In this document: positions 1 to 6,262 of the stretch, piece by piece
How the letters are laid out: each line of letters starts with the position of its first letter
Numbering within the stretch: position 1 is the first letter of the stretch
Source of the DNA: a bacterium
GTDB lineage: Bacteria > Auribacterota > JABMQX01
Direction: 5' to 3'
DNA: 6,305 bases
NCBI GenBank assembly: GCA_013203085.1
Contig: JABMQX010000166.1
Location: 1 to 6,305 of the forward strand
Notes under the pieces: generated by a model
What the model saw: only the letters and a program-made list of their open reading frames with translations
Database searches by the model: none
What the model was told of the DNA's origin: nothing
Position numbers and translations under genes: made by a program

Positions 1-69
1 CCCCGTAAAGGTCAACCTCGCTTGATGGAAACAGAAGCCTGGGAAGCTGTAATCGGCAGATTTTGGTGA
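1..69 (+). CDS. Possible 3' end of an upstream gene (C-terminal fragment)
   Basis: Frame 1 is open from the window edge to a TGA at 67-69 and reads as 22 residues ending in the motif AVIGRFW. Of the three plus-strand frames it is the only one open past the first eight codons. The mix of charged and aromatic residues looks protein-like, but 22 residues are too few to recognise a family. Being open over so short a stretch is weak evidence, so this may be chance. If real, it is the end of a gene lying upstream in the same direction as the glycosidase at 327, with a 257-base gap between them. Confidence 0.25.
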   Translation, partial: PRKGQPRLMETEAWEAVIGRFW

Positions 70-102
70 GAAGCGCCGCACTATTTCCTTTCTGGCCGAA
101 AC

Positions 103-120
103 TGGCCTATACGTAGGCTA
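103..120 (+). other. Stem-loop with a TACG loop after the putative upstream gene end
   Basis: The arms GCCTA (105-109) and TAGGC (114-118) are perfect complements around a TACG tetraloop. T103-A120 and a G104-T119 wobble extend the stem to seven pairs. UACG belongs to the stable UNCG tetraloop class, although here it is closed by A-U rather than the usual C-G. It lies 34 bases after the TGA at 67-69, where a transcript end would be expected. No T-tract follows, so it is not a clear intrinsic terminator; it could be a 3'-end-stabilising hairpin or chance. Confidence 0.3.
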
Positions 121-221
121 TCTTGAAAATCCACTCTGCTCTCTGACCGTCTCTCACTCGCGCCGGGGAAGTTGTGGGCCATTCAAAACATGGCCTCCTC
201 CGTTGTCTTCCGGATCCGTCA

Positions 222-251
222 TTGCGTGAAGATTGTGGGGCGCGTTATACT
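222..251 (+). promoter_or_regulatory. Candidate sigma-70-type promoter for the glycosidase at 327
   Basis: TATACT at 246-251 matches the -10 consensus TATAAT at five of six bases. TTGCGT at 222-227 matches TTGACA only in its first three bases, at an 18-base spacing. Transcription would begin near 258 and give a leader of about 70 bases holding the palindrome at 285-299. This is consensus matching by eye in a genome whose own promoter rules are unknown. Confidence 0.3.
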
Positions 252-284
252 TCCGCGATCTCAAAGGAATGTCTCGGAGTACAA

Positions 285-299
285 TGCGAGCACCTCGCA
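285..299. promoter_or_regulatory. Compact palindrome in the leader: hairpin or operator
   Basis: TGCGAG (285-290) and CTCGCA (294-299) are exact inverted copies around CAC. In RNA this gives a six-pair stem with a three-base loop; in DNA it is a 15-bp odd-centred dyad typical in size of a repressor site. GTAC at 279-282 and 306-309 could extend the stem after an internal loop. A competing stem is possible between ACCTC (292-296) and GAGGT (303-307), which uses some of the same bases. The element ends 17 bases before the AGGAG ribosome site at 317-321, so it is well placed to affect expression of the glycosidase. Confidence 0.4.
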
Positions 300-316
300 C
301 AAGAGGTACAGCGGAA

Positions 317-321
317 AGGAG
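317..321 (+). promoter_or_regulatory. Ribosome binding site deciding the start at 327
   Basis: AGGAG sits five bases before ATG 327. It is the best Shine-Dalgarno match in the region and favours this start over the GTG at 174, which has only a GGGGAA run upstream, and over the ATG at 372, which has a poor site. GCGGAA (311-316), directly before it, is complementary to TTCCGC (251-256), but that partner overlaps the candidate -10 box, so RNA pairing there would need an earlier transcript start. Confidence 0.7.
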
Positions 322-326
322 TGCTC

Positions 327-3053
327 ATGAAACGGCGCAGCTCTGTTCTACCGGAATGTACTTGCAGAAGCATGAGGCTTGTGTTGGGGGTTCACTGCCT
401 TCTTGTCGTCTCCGCGGCTCGAGCCGCGTCGGTCTCTGTGTTCGTAGATGGGAAGATACCTCAGGCGGCCTTTGCCTTCGAGGAAATTCAAACGTCCTTG
501 GAGAAAAAGGGGCGTCGTGTGGAACAACTCGGTCCTACACAGCTTGACCAGGTAACGAACGGTTCGCGTATCGTCCTCTGTTTGCGTTCCGATGCCGATA
601 CTTCTGAAAAGATGAGGGTGGAAGGCGCAACCGCTCCCGGGGCACTGAAGAACGAAGGCTATAGTCTGCGCGTCACCTCCAAGGACGGACGATCCACACA
701 CTGGGTTATCGGCGCGGACGCGGCAGGCGTGATGTACGGCGGGCTGGAGCTGGCCGAGATCATCCGAGTCGACGGCCTTGGGAGCGTCAAGGACGTAGAC
801 CACAATCCCTACATGGCCCTCCGGGGAACGAAATTCAACATTCCTCTCGACGTCCGCACGCCCAGTTACAGTGATGTCAGTGATGCCGCGCAGAACAATA
901 TTCCCGAGATGTGGAGCTTCGACTTTTGGAAGGAGTATATAGACCAGTTGGCGCGTTGCCGATACAACTTCGTCTCCCTGTGGAGTCTCCACCCCTTCCC
1001 TTCGTTGGTGAACGTGCCGGACTATCCTGACGTGGCCTTGGAGGATGTGCAAAGGTCCACGGTCGAATGGCAAGAGTACTATTCTCTCAACGGAAATGGC
1101 TTCGACAGCCCCGAGATTCTGGGGAACGTCGAAATCCTCAAGAAGATGACCATGGACGAGAAGATCGCCTTCTGGCGAAAGGTGATGCGTTACGGCAAAG
1201 AGCGTAACGTTGATTTCTACTTCGTGACATGGAACATCTTCGTGTACGGGACAGGAGGCAAGTACGGGATAACGGACGACATCAGCAACGCCACTACGAC
1301 CGACTATTTCAGGAAGAGCGTCAAGCAGATGTTCTTGACCTACCCCGACCTGGCGGGCATCGGCCTGACCACCGGTGAGAACATGCCCGGGGCCAACTTC
1401 CAGCAGAAAGAGGATTGGGCGTTCAGGACCTATGCTCAAGGCGTGCTCGACGCGGCGGCGGAGCAGCCGGGCCGCAAGATCACCTTTATCCATCGTCAGC
1501 ACCAGACCGGGGCCAAAGAGATCGCCCGAAAGTTCGCACCGTTGATCGATCACGAGGATATTGAGTTCATCTTCAGTTTCAAGTACGCCAAAGCGCATGT
1601 CTACAGCTCCACAACTCAGCCTTATCATCATGGGTTTGTCGAGGACATTGGCGATCTTAAGACGATCTGGACGTTGCGCAATGACGACGTGTATTACTTC
1701 CGGTGGGGTGCCCCGGACTTCGTGCGTGAGTTCATTCAGAACATTCCCCACGAAGTCTCCAGAGGCTTCTACTTGGGCTCCGACCAATACATCTGGGGGC
1801 GGGAGTTTCTGTCCATGGAGCCTGAGACACCCCGGCAGATTGAGATCGTCAAGCACTGGTACCACTGGATGATCTGGGGCCGTCTCGGCTATAAACCGAC
1901 CTTGAGCAACGAACGTTTTGTCAAAATCATCCAAGATCGGTACCCAACCATTTCAGGGAGGGCTCTTTTTACCGCCTGGCAGGAAGCGTCGCTGATCTAC
2001 CCCACGACTACGGGGTTTCACTGGGGCTCTCTCGATTTTCAATGGTACATCGAGGCCTGCAAAAGCCACCCCAGGCCGGCGCAGACGTCGACCGGCTTTC
2101 ATGACGTCAACCGCTTCATTACTCTGGCGCCCCACCCCAGCACGGACAATGTTTCCATTCCCGACTACGTCGATTGCGTGGTTGCCGGCAAGAAGCCTTC
2201 TGGCACCACCCCGATCGAGGTCTCGAAAAGACTTCATCGTCACGCCGACAAGGCACTGGGGATTCTTGAGGGGTTGTCTCATGGCGGCAACAAAGAACTG
2301 CGGCTGACTATGGAAGATATCCATGCCATGGCCCTTCTGGGCAAATACTACGCGCATAAGATTCAGGGCGCCACGAAGCTGGCCCTTTTCCGAAAGACCA
2401 AAGACCAGGTTCATCAGAACGACGCCGTTGAGGAACTAACCCAGGCAGCCGCATATTGGCGTCGGTATGCGTCGACGGCCCTCGGCCAATACAAGAACCC
2501 CTTGTGGACGAATCGCGTTGGACACTGCGACTGGCGGGACCTGTTCAACCATGTCTTGAACGACGTCATCGTCGCCGGCGGCAGTCTTCGTCTGCCGCCC
2601 ATGCCTCCGACCGAAGGAGGCACGATCCTGGAAGCTGAGGCTGGGGCATCAGTCGGGCTTCAAGAGGCGACAAGCAGCAGCGGATACACGGGAACGGGAT
2701 ATCTCGATGTCAAGGATCTGTCGGGTGAACGTTATGTTCAGTGGGATTTCGATGCGCCTGAGACGGGGACCTACATCCTCGAACTGCGCTACGCCTTGAA
2801 GGGTCAGGGGCAATATCCTTGTCAGCTAACGGTCAACGGAAAGGATTGCGGCAATATCGTCTGTTGGACCACTGGCGGCGAGTCCACCTGGGCCTGGGAC
2901 AGAAAGCCTGTTGTGCTCCAGAAGGGACCAAACACCATCAAGTTGGCTCCGAATGGCCCCTTGCTGCTCGATCATATCAACGCGCTCTTTGGCGGCAGGG
3001 TCGTATCAACGCATGAAGACAACTCAGTAACCGGGAAAGGACCGTCTCAATGA
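327..3053 (+). CDS. Exported putative glycoside hydrolase with alpha-glucuronidase-like N-domain and C-terminal CBM6/35-like domain
   Basis: This 908-residue protein probably acts outside the cytoplasm on a polysaccharide. A hydrophobic stretch at residues 18-33 ending in ARA is a signal peptide; ATG 372 (Met16) would give a more compact one. Residues 36-146 resemble the small domain found before the barrel in GH67 and GH20 enzymes, with the end motif GVMYGGLELAE. Residues 166 to about 600 look like a TIM barrel, starting at RGTKFNIPLD. TTGENM (348-353, Glu351) and GSDQYIWGREF (484-494, Asp486, Glu493) are candidate catalytic segments. Residues 634-749 are largely helical. Residues 765-889 look like a CBM6/CBM35 jelly roll, with EAEAG at the start and LLDHINAL near the end. 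It is not a plain GH67 or GH115 enzyme and I cannot name the family or substrate. Its stop overlaps the sulfatase start. Gene call is secure; activity is inferred. Confidence 0.85.
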   Translation: MKRRSSVLPECTCRSMRLVLGVHCLLVVSAARAASVSVFVDGKIPQAAFAFEEIQTSLEKKGRRVEQLGPTQLDQVTNGSRIVLCLRSDADTSEKMRVEGATAPGALKNEGYSLRVTSKDGRSTHWVIGADAAGVMYGGLELAEIIRVDGLGSVKDVDHNPYMALRGTKFNIPLDVRTPSYSDVSDAAQNNIPEMWSFDFWKEYIDQLARCRYNFVSLWSLHPFPSLVNVPDYPDVALEDVQRSTVEWQEYYSLNGNGFDSPEILGNVEILKKMTMDEKIAFWRKVMRYGKERNVDFYFVTWNIFVYGTGGKYGITDDISNATTTDYFRKSVKQMFLTYPDLAGIGLTTGENMPGANFQQKEDWAFRTYAQGVLDAAAEQPGRKITFIHRQHQTGAKEIARKFAPLIDHEDIEFIFSFKYAKAHVYSSTTQPYHHGFVEDIGDLKTIWTLRNDDVYYFRWGAPDFVREFIQNIPHEVSRGFYLGSDQYIWGREFLSMEPETPRQIEIVKHWYHWMIWGRLGYKPTLSNERFVKIIQDRYPTISGRALFTAWQEASLIYPTTTGFHWGSLDFQWYIEACKSHPRPAQTSTGFHDVNRFITLAPHPSTDNVSIPDYVDCVVAGKKPSGTTPIEVSKRLHRHADKALGILEGLSHGGNKELRLTMEDIHAMALLGKYYAHKIQGATKLALFRKTKDQVHQNDAVEELTQAAAYWRRYASTALGQYKNPLWTNRVGHCDWRDLFNHVLNDVIVAGGSLRLPPMPPTEGGTILEAEAGASVGLQEATSSSGYTGTGYLDVKDLSGERYVQWDFDAPETGTYILELRYALKGQGQYPCQLTVNGKDCGNIVCWTTGGESTWAWDRKPVVLQKGPNTIKLAPNGPLLLDHINALFGGRVVSTHEDNSVTGKGPSQ

Positions 3054-3300
3054 TCACACGTCGCTGTTTTCTCAAATCTGCAATCGGGGGGACAGTTTTT
3101 GCCGCTCTGCCCACGCCCGGGATGAACGCTACCGCTATATCCGATATCCGGACGGAACCGAGGAGTTGTACGACCATTCGACCGACCCGCACGAGCTTGA
3201 GAATCTGGCGTCCAGGCTGGAATCGGAACCCGTGAAAAAGCGCCTATCGCAATGGATTCCGGGCAAATGGGCCAAGTCCCTTGGTGGAAGACAAGGATAG
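3050..3300 (+). pseudogene. Sulfatase remnant: Tat leader joined out of frame to a sulfatase C-terminus
   Basis: ATG 3050 overlaps the previous stop as ATGA and has AAAGGA at 3036-3041, so the gene was translationally coupled to the glycosidase. The first 24 residues are a Tat leader: TRRCFLK matches the S/T-R-R-x-F-L-K consensus and a hydrophobic stretch follows. From about 3112 the other frame (frame 1) takes over. From 3121 it reads DERYRYIRYPDG, then EELYDHSTDPHELENLA, ending at TAG 3298-3300. That is the typical C-terminus of type I (S1) sulfatases. The metal-binding N-terminal part and the CxPSR-type formylglycine motif are absent, so roughly 400 residues are missing. The start frame runs into TGA at 3233-3235 without making this C-terminus. 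The product would be an inactive 61-residue peptide. This is an internal deletion in the organism or an assembly error. Confidence 0.85.
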
Positions 3301-3616
3301 TGCTGAACGGATTCTTCCCTGATCATTGCCGCGGCTAATAAGCTCGAGCGGAGCACAAGGAATTCGGTATCAGGATGACTGGCCGTTGTGCTCAGTCGGT
3401 TTCAAGGACTGAAAAGCTGGGTTTCCTGCGTGGGCCAATTCTAAGGAACGAACCTACCGTGGACAGAACTACCTGCCATCATAGAACCCGGAGAAGCCCG
3501 GCCTGGGAGGCATGACCATCGTTTGCCGGCATGAGGACAGCTGCCAGGCTCTTGCTGTCGGCTTAAATTTACTCGTAGAACCATGGCGTCTGACATGGAC
3601 GTATCAGCGATGAATT

Positions 3617-3646
3617 GTTGTTCACGCGCCGAATAATTGCTTTTTT
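3617..3646 (+). terminator. Weak intrinsic-terminator-like hairpin
   Basis: GTTGTTC (3617-3623) can pair with GAATAAT (3631-3637) using two G-U wobbles, leaving a seven-base loop. Three bases later comes T6 at 3641-3646. The arrangement is right for a terminator of the plus-strand glycosidase-sulfatase transcript, and it lies in a convergent spacer where one is expected. The stem is AT-rich and weak, so confidence is low. Confidence 0.3.
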
Positions 3647-3656
3647 GACTCTTTTA

Positions 3657-3696
3657 GAACTGTGCGCGTGTTAATTAGAACAGTTCACAAACACGC
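3657..3696. repeat. Two interlocked 7-base inverted repeats (pseudoknot topology)
   Basis: GAACTGT (3657-3663) is the exact inverse of ACAGTTC (3680-3686), and GCGTGTT (3666-3672) is the exact inverse of AACACGC (3690-3696). The arms alternate as A-B-A'-B', the order of an H-type pseudoknot, with linkers of 2, 7 and 3 bases. Read as separate hairpins they exclude each other. In DNA they could be overlapping protein-binding dyads. The element lies 63 bases beyond the stop of the minus-strand gene and also downstream of the plus-strand operon, so it could form in either 3' untranslated region. Confidence 0.4.
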
Positions 3697-3758
3697 AATA
3701 GTCGGTTCTTCGACTCAAGTCCTTGACGAACACAAGACGATGAAGCTGTCAGGGATCT

Positions 3759-6032
3759 TCACTCCAGAACCAGGTACATTGTGTTGGCGGGCAGGACGAC
3801 AGTGAAAGTCTTCTCGGTCCGGTTAACCGGAACTCTCGCGGCCGGATAGCCGCTTACGTCGAGGCGCGTGGCCTTGCTCAAAGTGGGATTGTTGATCGCA
3901 ATCCTGGCCTGCGTATTCTCGATCCGCCACGGCGGTTTGCCGGTGTTGACGATTTGTTTGCCACGGATCGTTTGCTTCTGGAAAGCGAACTCGGCGTCTC
4001 TTACCTCCCATCCCGTTAGACGTGCCGTTGTGCCGACTTGTACGAGTATGCGCCGTGAGCGGGCTAACGGCTCATCGTCCATGGAGACAACACTGACGGT
4101 GGCGTATTCGTTTTCGGAAGCGATCGTGACGTCCGTCAGTCTGAATCGGCCGCCAGCCGATTTCAGGAAACCGGTGACGCCCTGGGCCTTGGGAGCGTCC
4201 ATACGGCAAAGCCCGACGCCGTAATCCAACACGAGCTGGCCGGTGTTGCTTCGGATCAATTGCTTGTCCGGGTCGAGGGAGCTTGAGAACTCTGATATCC
4301 GAGTCTTTGCGGGATCGCCACCTAACACGGTTTGAACTTGGCCAACAAGGAAGGCGGCACGGCTCAGGCGGCCATCTGGCCGCCGCACCGACCTGCATTC
4401 CTCCGTTTCACGATTGACGCCGTAGATTTCGTTATCGTCAATGAGGGGCGGCTTGCGGTCCCAGAGGGAATCAAGGTTTCGGACCTCGTGCACGGCGACG
4501 GCACCCTGTTTCAGATAGCCCCTGCGATAGATCAGGGCGTTGGCGGGGAACATACCTGCCAGGGTGGGAATTGAGCAGGTCCATTTGTTGAGCGGATTCA
4601 TTCCCCGTACCCACCACCACCTGCTGCGAGGGTCAAGACACCAGGACGGTTCGGTAGCCGTGAACCAGAAGACGATGTCCACGCCGTTGAGCGACTGGTA
4701 AGCCGCGACGAGGAAAGGCCCTTCTGTCTGATAAAGATTAGGGTTCTTCCAGCTCGTCTCGGTCACGATGAACGGATGGCCGACCTGCATCTTGAAGTTT
4801 GTGGTTAGCTCGAGCGGCTTGTGTAGGCACGATTCGTTAACGATGTAATGGTCGGGGTCGATGCGGTAACCGTTGTTCTTGCCGATGTGCTGATAGTCGC
4901 TGCCGTAGTACTCGTTCTCGGCGTCCACGTCGAGAGCGGCATACGTCCAGCGCTCGATCTCTTTCAGCTTCAGGTCGTTCGCGGTGCGCCAGTTTGTGGC
5001 ATTGAGAAGTTGTTTGCAGCCCAGCTCTTCGCGTAGATACCGGCCCATTTCGGCATAGAAGTTTCGTTGATGCTCGGCCATGAACTGCACCTGATCTCGC
5101 AGCCGCTTTGCTGGCCCGCCTTTCCATTCCTGCGTCATGTGCCAGGTGCTCATCAACCCGACGATGCCTTTGGCAAAATCGTCGCCTTTCTCGCCGTGTC
5201 CATCCCACGCCGCTTTCGCTTTGTCGAGGGAACTGTATTTCTGCACGAGCCAATCACCGAACAGCTTGCCCAGGCGTTTCGCTTGAGGTGCCGGGAGCCT
5301 CTGCATTGTCCAGAAGAACACGCTGTCTTCGTTGTGGATCTGAAGGATGGCGACTGTCGGATCGTCTTTGATGGCCAGGCCCGTGTAAGGGTTGTTGCGA
5401 GTGTAGAGCGCCCGCGTCCAGACCTTGTAGCCTTCCTGCATCTTCGGATCAATGAAAATGGCTCCCCACGGCATTTGATCGGGGCCGTAGCCCTCCAACC
5501 CCCAACTCTTCGGCGTCTTGTGATGGCCGTAGTAGGGCGAGACGGTCACGTAGATGCCGTTCTGCTTGGCGGCCTTGATGAAACGGAAGATGCCGCTAAT
5601 CTCCTTTTCATTCACATCCGTGATGGCGGCGCCCTCCTTGGTATTCGCGACTGTGGCATGTAATCGCACCATATTCACCCCGAGCTTGGCCAGGAAACGG
5701 CAGTGCTGGTCCATCTCCTCCGGCGTTCTCCTGTAGATGCCGCTCCCGACGGCCCAGAAGCGAATCGGCTCGCCGTTGCCTTTGACGAAGTCGTTGCCGT
5801 TTTCTGACAGCCGGACGAACCCCGTCGCGCCAGACTGCTTTTCGTTGAGATGGCGAAGGTCCAACATTGCGTTGTCAGTGAAGGCGTCTTCAGCGGGATT
5901 GAAGGCCCAAGTGCCGTCCCTGCCTTCCGCGAACGAGGGGCTCACCAGGACCGCAAGAAGGAGGGAAATGAACACGGAGCTTTTTCTGTCGTTTGGCTTC
6001 GTACGTTGTTGGCAAGCAGTTGTCCTTCTCAT
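3759..6032 (-). CDS. Exported clan GH-A (GH5-like) glycoside hydrolase
   Basis: This 757-residue protein is a retaining-type glycosidase of clan GH-A, probably exported. The start is ATG 6032, with GGAGG at 6042-6038 spaced by five bases; the in-frame GTG at 6044 overlaps that site and is unlikely. A long polar n-region and a hydrophobic core (about residues 20-33) ending in SFA form a signal peptide. The barrel runs from about residue 60 to 470: GEPIRFWAVG, then NMVRLH near 120-125, then ILQIHNED with Glu235 as the expected acid/base after Asn, and FIVTETSW with Glu425 as the expected nucleophile. FWFTATEPSW (455-464) fits strand eight. A tryptophan-rich RWWWVRG follows and may line the substrate cleft. 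The last 280 residues are beta-rich with MDAPKAQGVTGFL, as in other large GH-A proteins from these bacteria. Substrate is unknown. It converges on the sulfatase remnant. Confidence 0.88.
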   Translation of the reverse strand: MRRTTACQQRTKPNDRKSSVFISLLLAVLVSPSFAEGRDGTWAFNPAEDAFTDNAMLDLRHLNEKQSGATGFVRLSENGNDFVKGNGEPIRFWAVGSGIYRRTPEEMDQHCRFLAKLGVNMVRLHATVANTKEGAAITDVNEKEISGIFRFIKAAKQNGIYVTVSPYYGHHKTPKSWGLEGYGPDQMPWGAIFIDPKMQEGYKVWTRALYTRNNPYTGLAIKDDPTVAILQIHNEDSVFFWTMQRLPAPQAKRLGKLFGDWLVQKYSSLDKAKAAWDGHGEKGDDFAKGIVGLMSTWHMTQEWKGGPAKRLRDQVQFMAEHQRNFYAEMGRYLREELGCKQLLNATNWRTANDLKLKEIERWTYAALDVDAENEYYGSDYQHIGKNNGYRIDPDHYIVNESCLHKPLELTTNFKMQVGHPFIVTETSWKNPNLYQTEGPFLVAAYQSLNGVDIVFWFTATEPSWCLDPRSRWWWVRGMNPLNKWTCSIPTLAGMFPANALIYRRGYLKQGAVAVHEVRNLDSLWDRKPPLIDDNEIYGVNRETEECRSVRRPDGRLSRAAFLVGQVQTVLGGDPAKTRISEFSSSLDPDKQLIRSNTGQLVLDYGVGLCRMDAPKAQGVTGFLKSAGGRFRLTDVTIASENEYATVSVVSMDDEPLARSRRILVQVGTTARLTGWEVRDAEFAFQKQTIRGKQIVNTGKPPWRIENTQARIAINNPTLSKATRLDVSGYPAARVPVNRTEKTFTVVLPANTMYLVLE

Positions 6033-6150
6033 AGTGGCCTCCACCGGGTGTTTGAGGATGCCGTTCCCTGATTGGAAACAGCCTGTTCCACTTATTCAAG
6101 TAAAGCCTGACCCCCCTAACAAGTCTCTTCAAGACGAAGAAGAAGCTTAA
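5968..6150 (+). CDS. Candidate small lipoprotein, antisense to the 5' end of the GH-A gene
   Basis: ATG 5968 is preceded by AAGGAGG three bases away and opens a 60-residue frame ending at TAA 6148-6150. Residues 12-27 are hydrophobic and lead into ASTGC, a lipobox-like motif that would make Cys28 the lipidated residue. The rest is short, proline-rich and ends in DEEEA. The reading frame continues 118 bases past the opposite gene's start, so most of the mature part is not a coding shadow. Against it: 65 bases are antisense to the GH-A gene; the ribosome-site look-alike is the complement of leucine codons in that gene's signal peptide; the n-region carries Glu4 and only one Arg; and the lipobox has Ser at -3. 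I cannot identify a family. Confidence 0.3.
   Translation: MNTELFLSFGFVRCWQAVVLLIVASTGCLRMPFPDWKQPVPLIQVKPDPPNKSLQDEEEA
6038..6042 (-). promoter_or_regulatory. Ribosome binding site deciding the start at 6032
   Basis: On the minus strand GGAGG lies five bases before ATG 6032, inside the longer purine-rich run GGTGGAGG. The alternative GTG start at 6044 sits within this run and has no comparable site of its own, so the protein should begin MRRTTACQQRT. Confidence 0.75.
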
Positions 6151-6183
6151 AGGACACCAAGCGGCCTGTCGCAGATGCCAAGT

Positions 6184-6189
6184 ATTGTA
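6184..6189 (-). promoter_or_regulatory. Possible -10 element for the GH-A gene
   Basis: The minus strand reads TACAAT here, five of six bases matching TATAAT. No convincing -35 is seen 15 to 19 bases upstream; the best-placed hexamer is TAGCAT. The transcript would have a leader of about 145 bases. This is a weak call. Confidence 0.2.
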
Positions 6190-6262
6190 CACCGAACACA
6201 GAGCCTATGCTATCTGATCCTTCCACATCTGCCTTTGAGCTCGACGGAGAATGGAGGCAATT

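Larger units (their letters stand above)
3301..3758. other. Non-coding region between convergent genes
   Basis: About 460 bases separate the sulfatase remnant from the end of the minus-strand glycosidase. I read all six frames through 3400-3600 and saw no recognisable protein or further sulfatase debris. The last 150 bases are more AT-rich and hold the structures listed separately. A small stem AGTCG (3700-3704) / CGACT (3711-3715) with a six-base loop also lies there. It has no T-tract on either strand and could be part of the transcript end of the minus-strand gene. Confidence 0.6.

Noticed and set aside
92..107. Direct repeat CTGGCC-GAAA-CTGGCC
   Set aside because: Two six-base copies only, with no third unit and no link to a known element.
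174..326. In-frame N-terminal extension of the first glycosidase from a GTG at 174
   Set aside because: The extension would put 51 polar residues before the signal peptide, its ribosome site is weak, and ATG 327 has AGGAG at ideal spacing. The candidate promoter also falls inside the extension.
348..1934. Long minus-strand open frame of 528 codons opposite the first glycosidase
   Set aside because: It mirrors the codon pattern of the well-supported plus-strand gene, contains no recognisable domain, and is the usual antisense shadow of GC-rich coding sequence.
1953..2414. Minus-strand frame of 153 codons opposite the first glycosidase
   Set aside because: No family features, fully inside the real gene; a coding shadow.
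3474..3508. CCCGG-AGAAG-CCCGG doublet in the convergent spacer
   Set aside because: A five-base direct repeat with self-complementary CCGG cores is expected by chance in GC-rich DNA; no extended stem forms.
5067..5663. Plus-strand frame of 198 codons opposite the GH-A gene
   Set aside because: It lies opposite the catalytic barrel, including the acid/base motif, has no domain signature, and looks like a shadow frame.
5737..5967. Upstream extension of the small lipoprotein frame to 5737
   Set aside because: This stretch is entirely antisense to the GH-A coding region and would bury the hydrophobic segment mid-protein; only the start at 5968 gives a sensible signal peptide.
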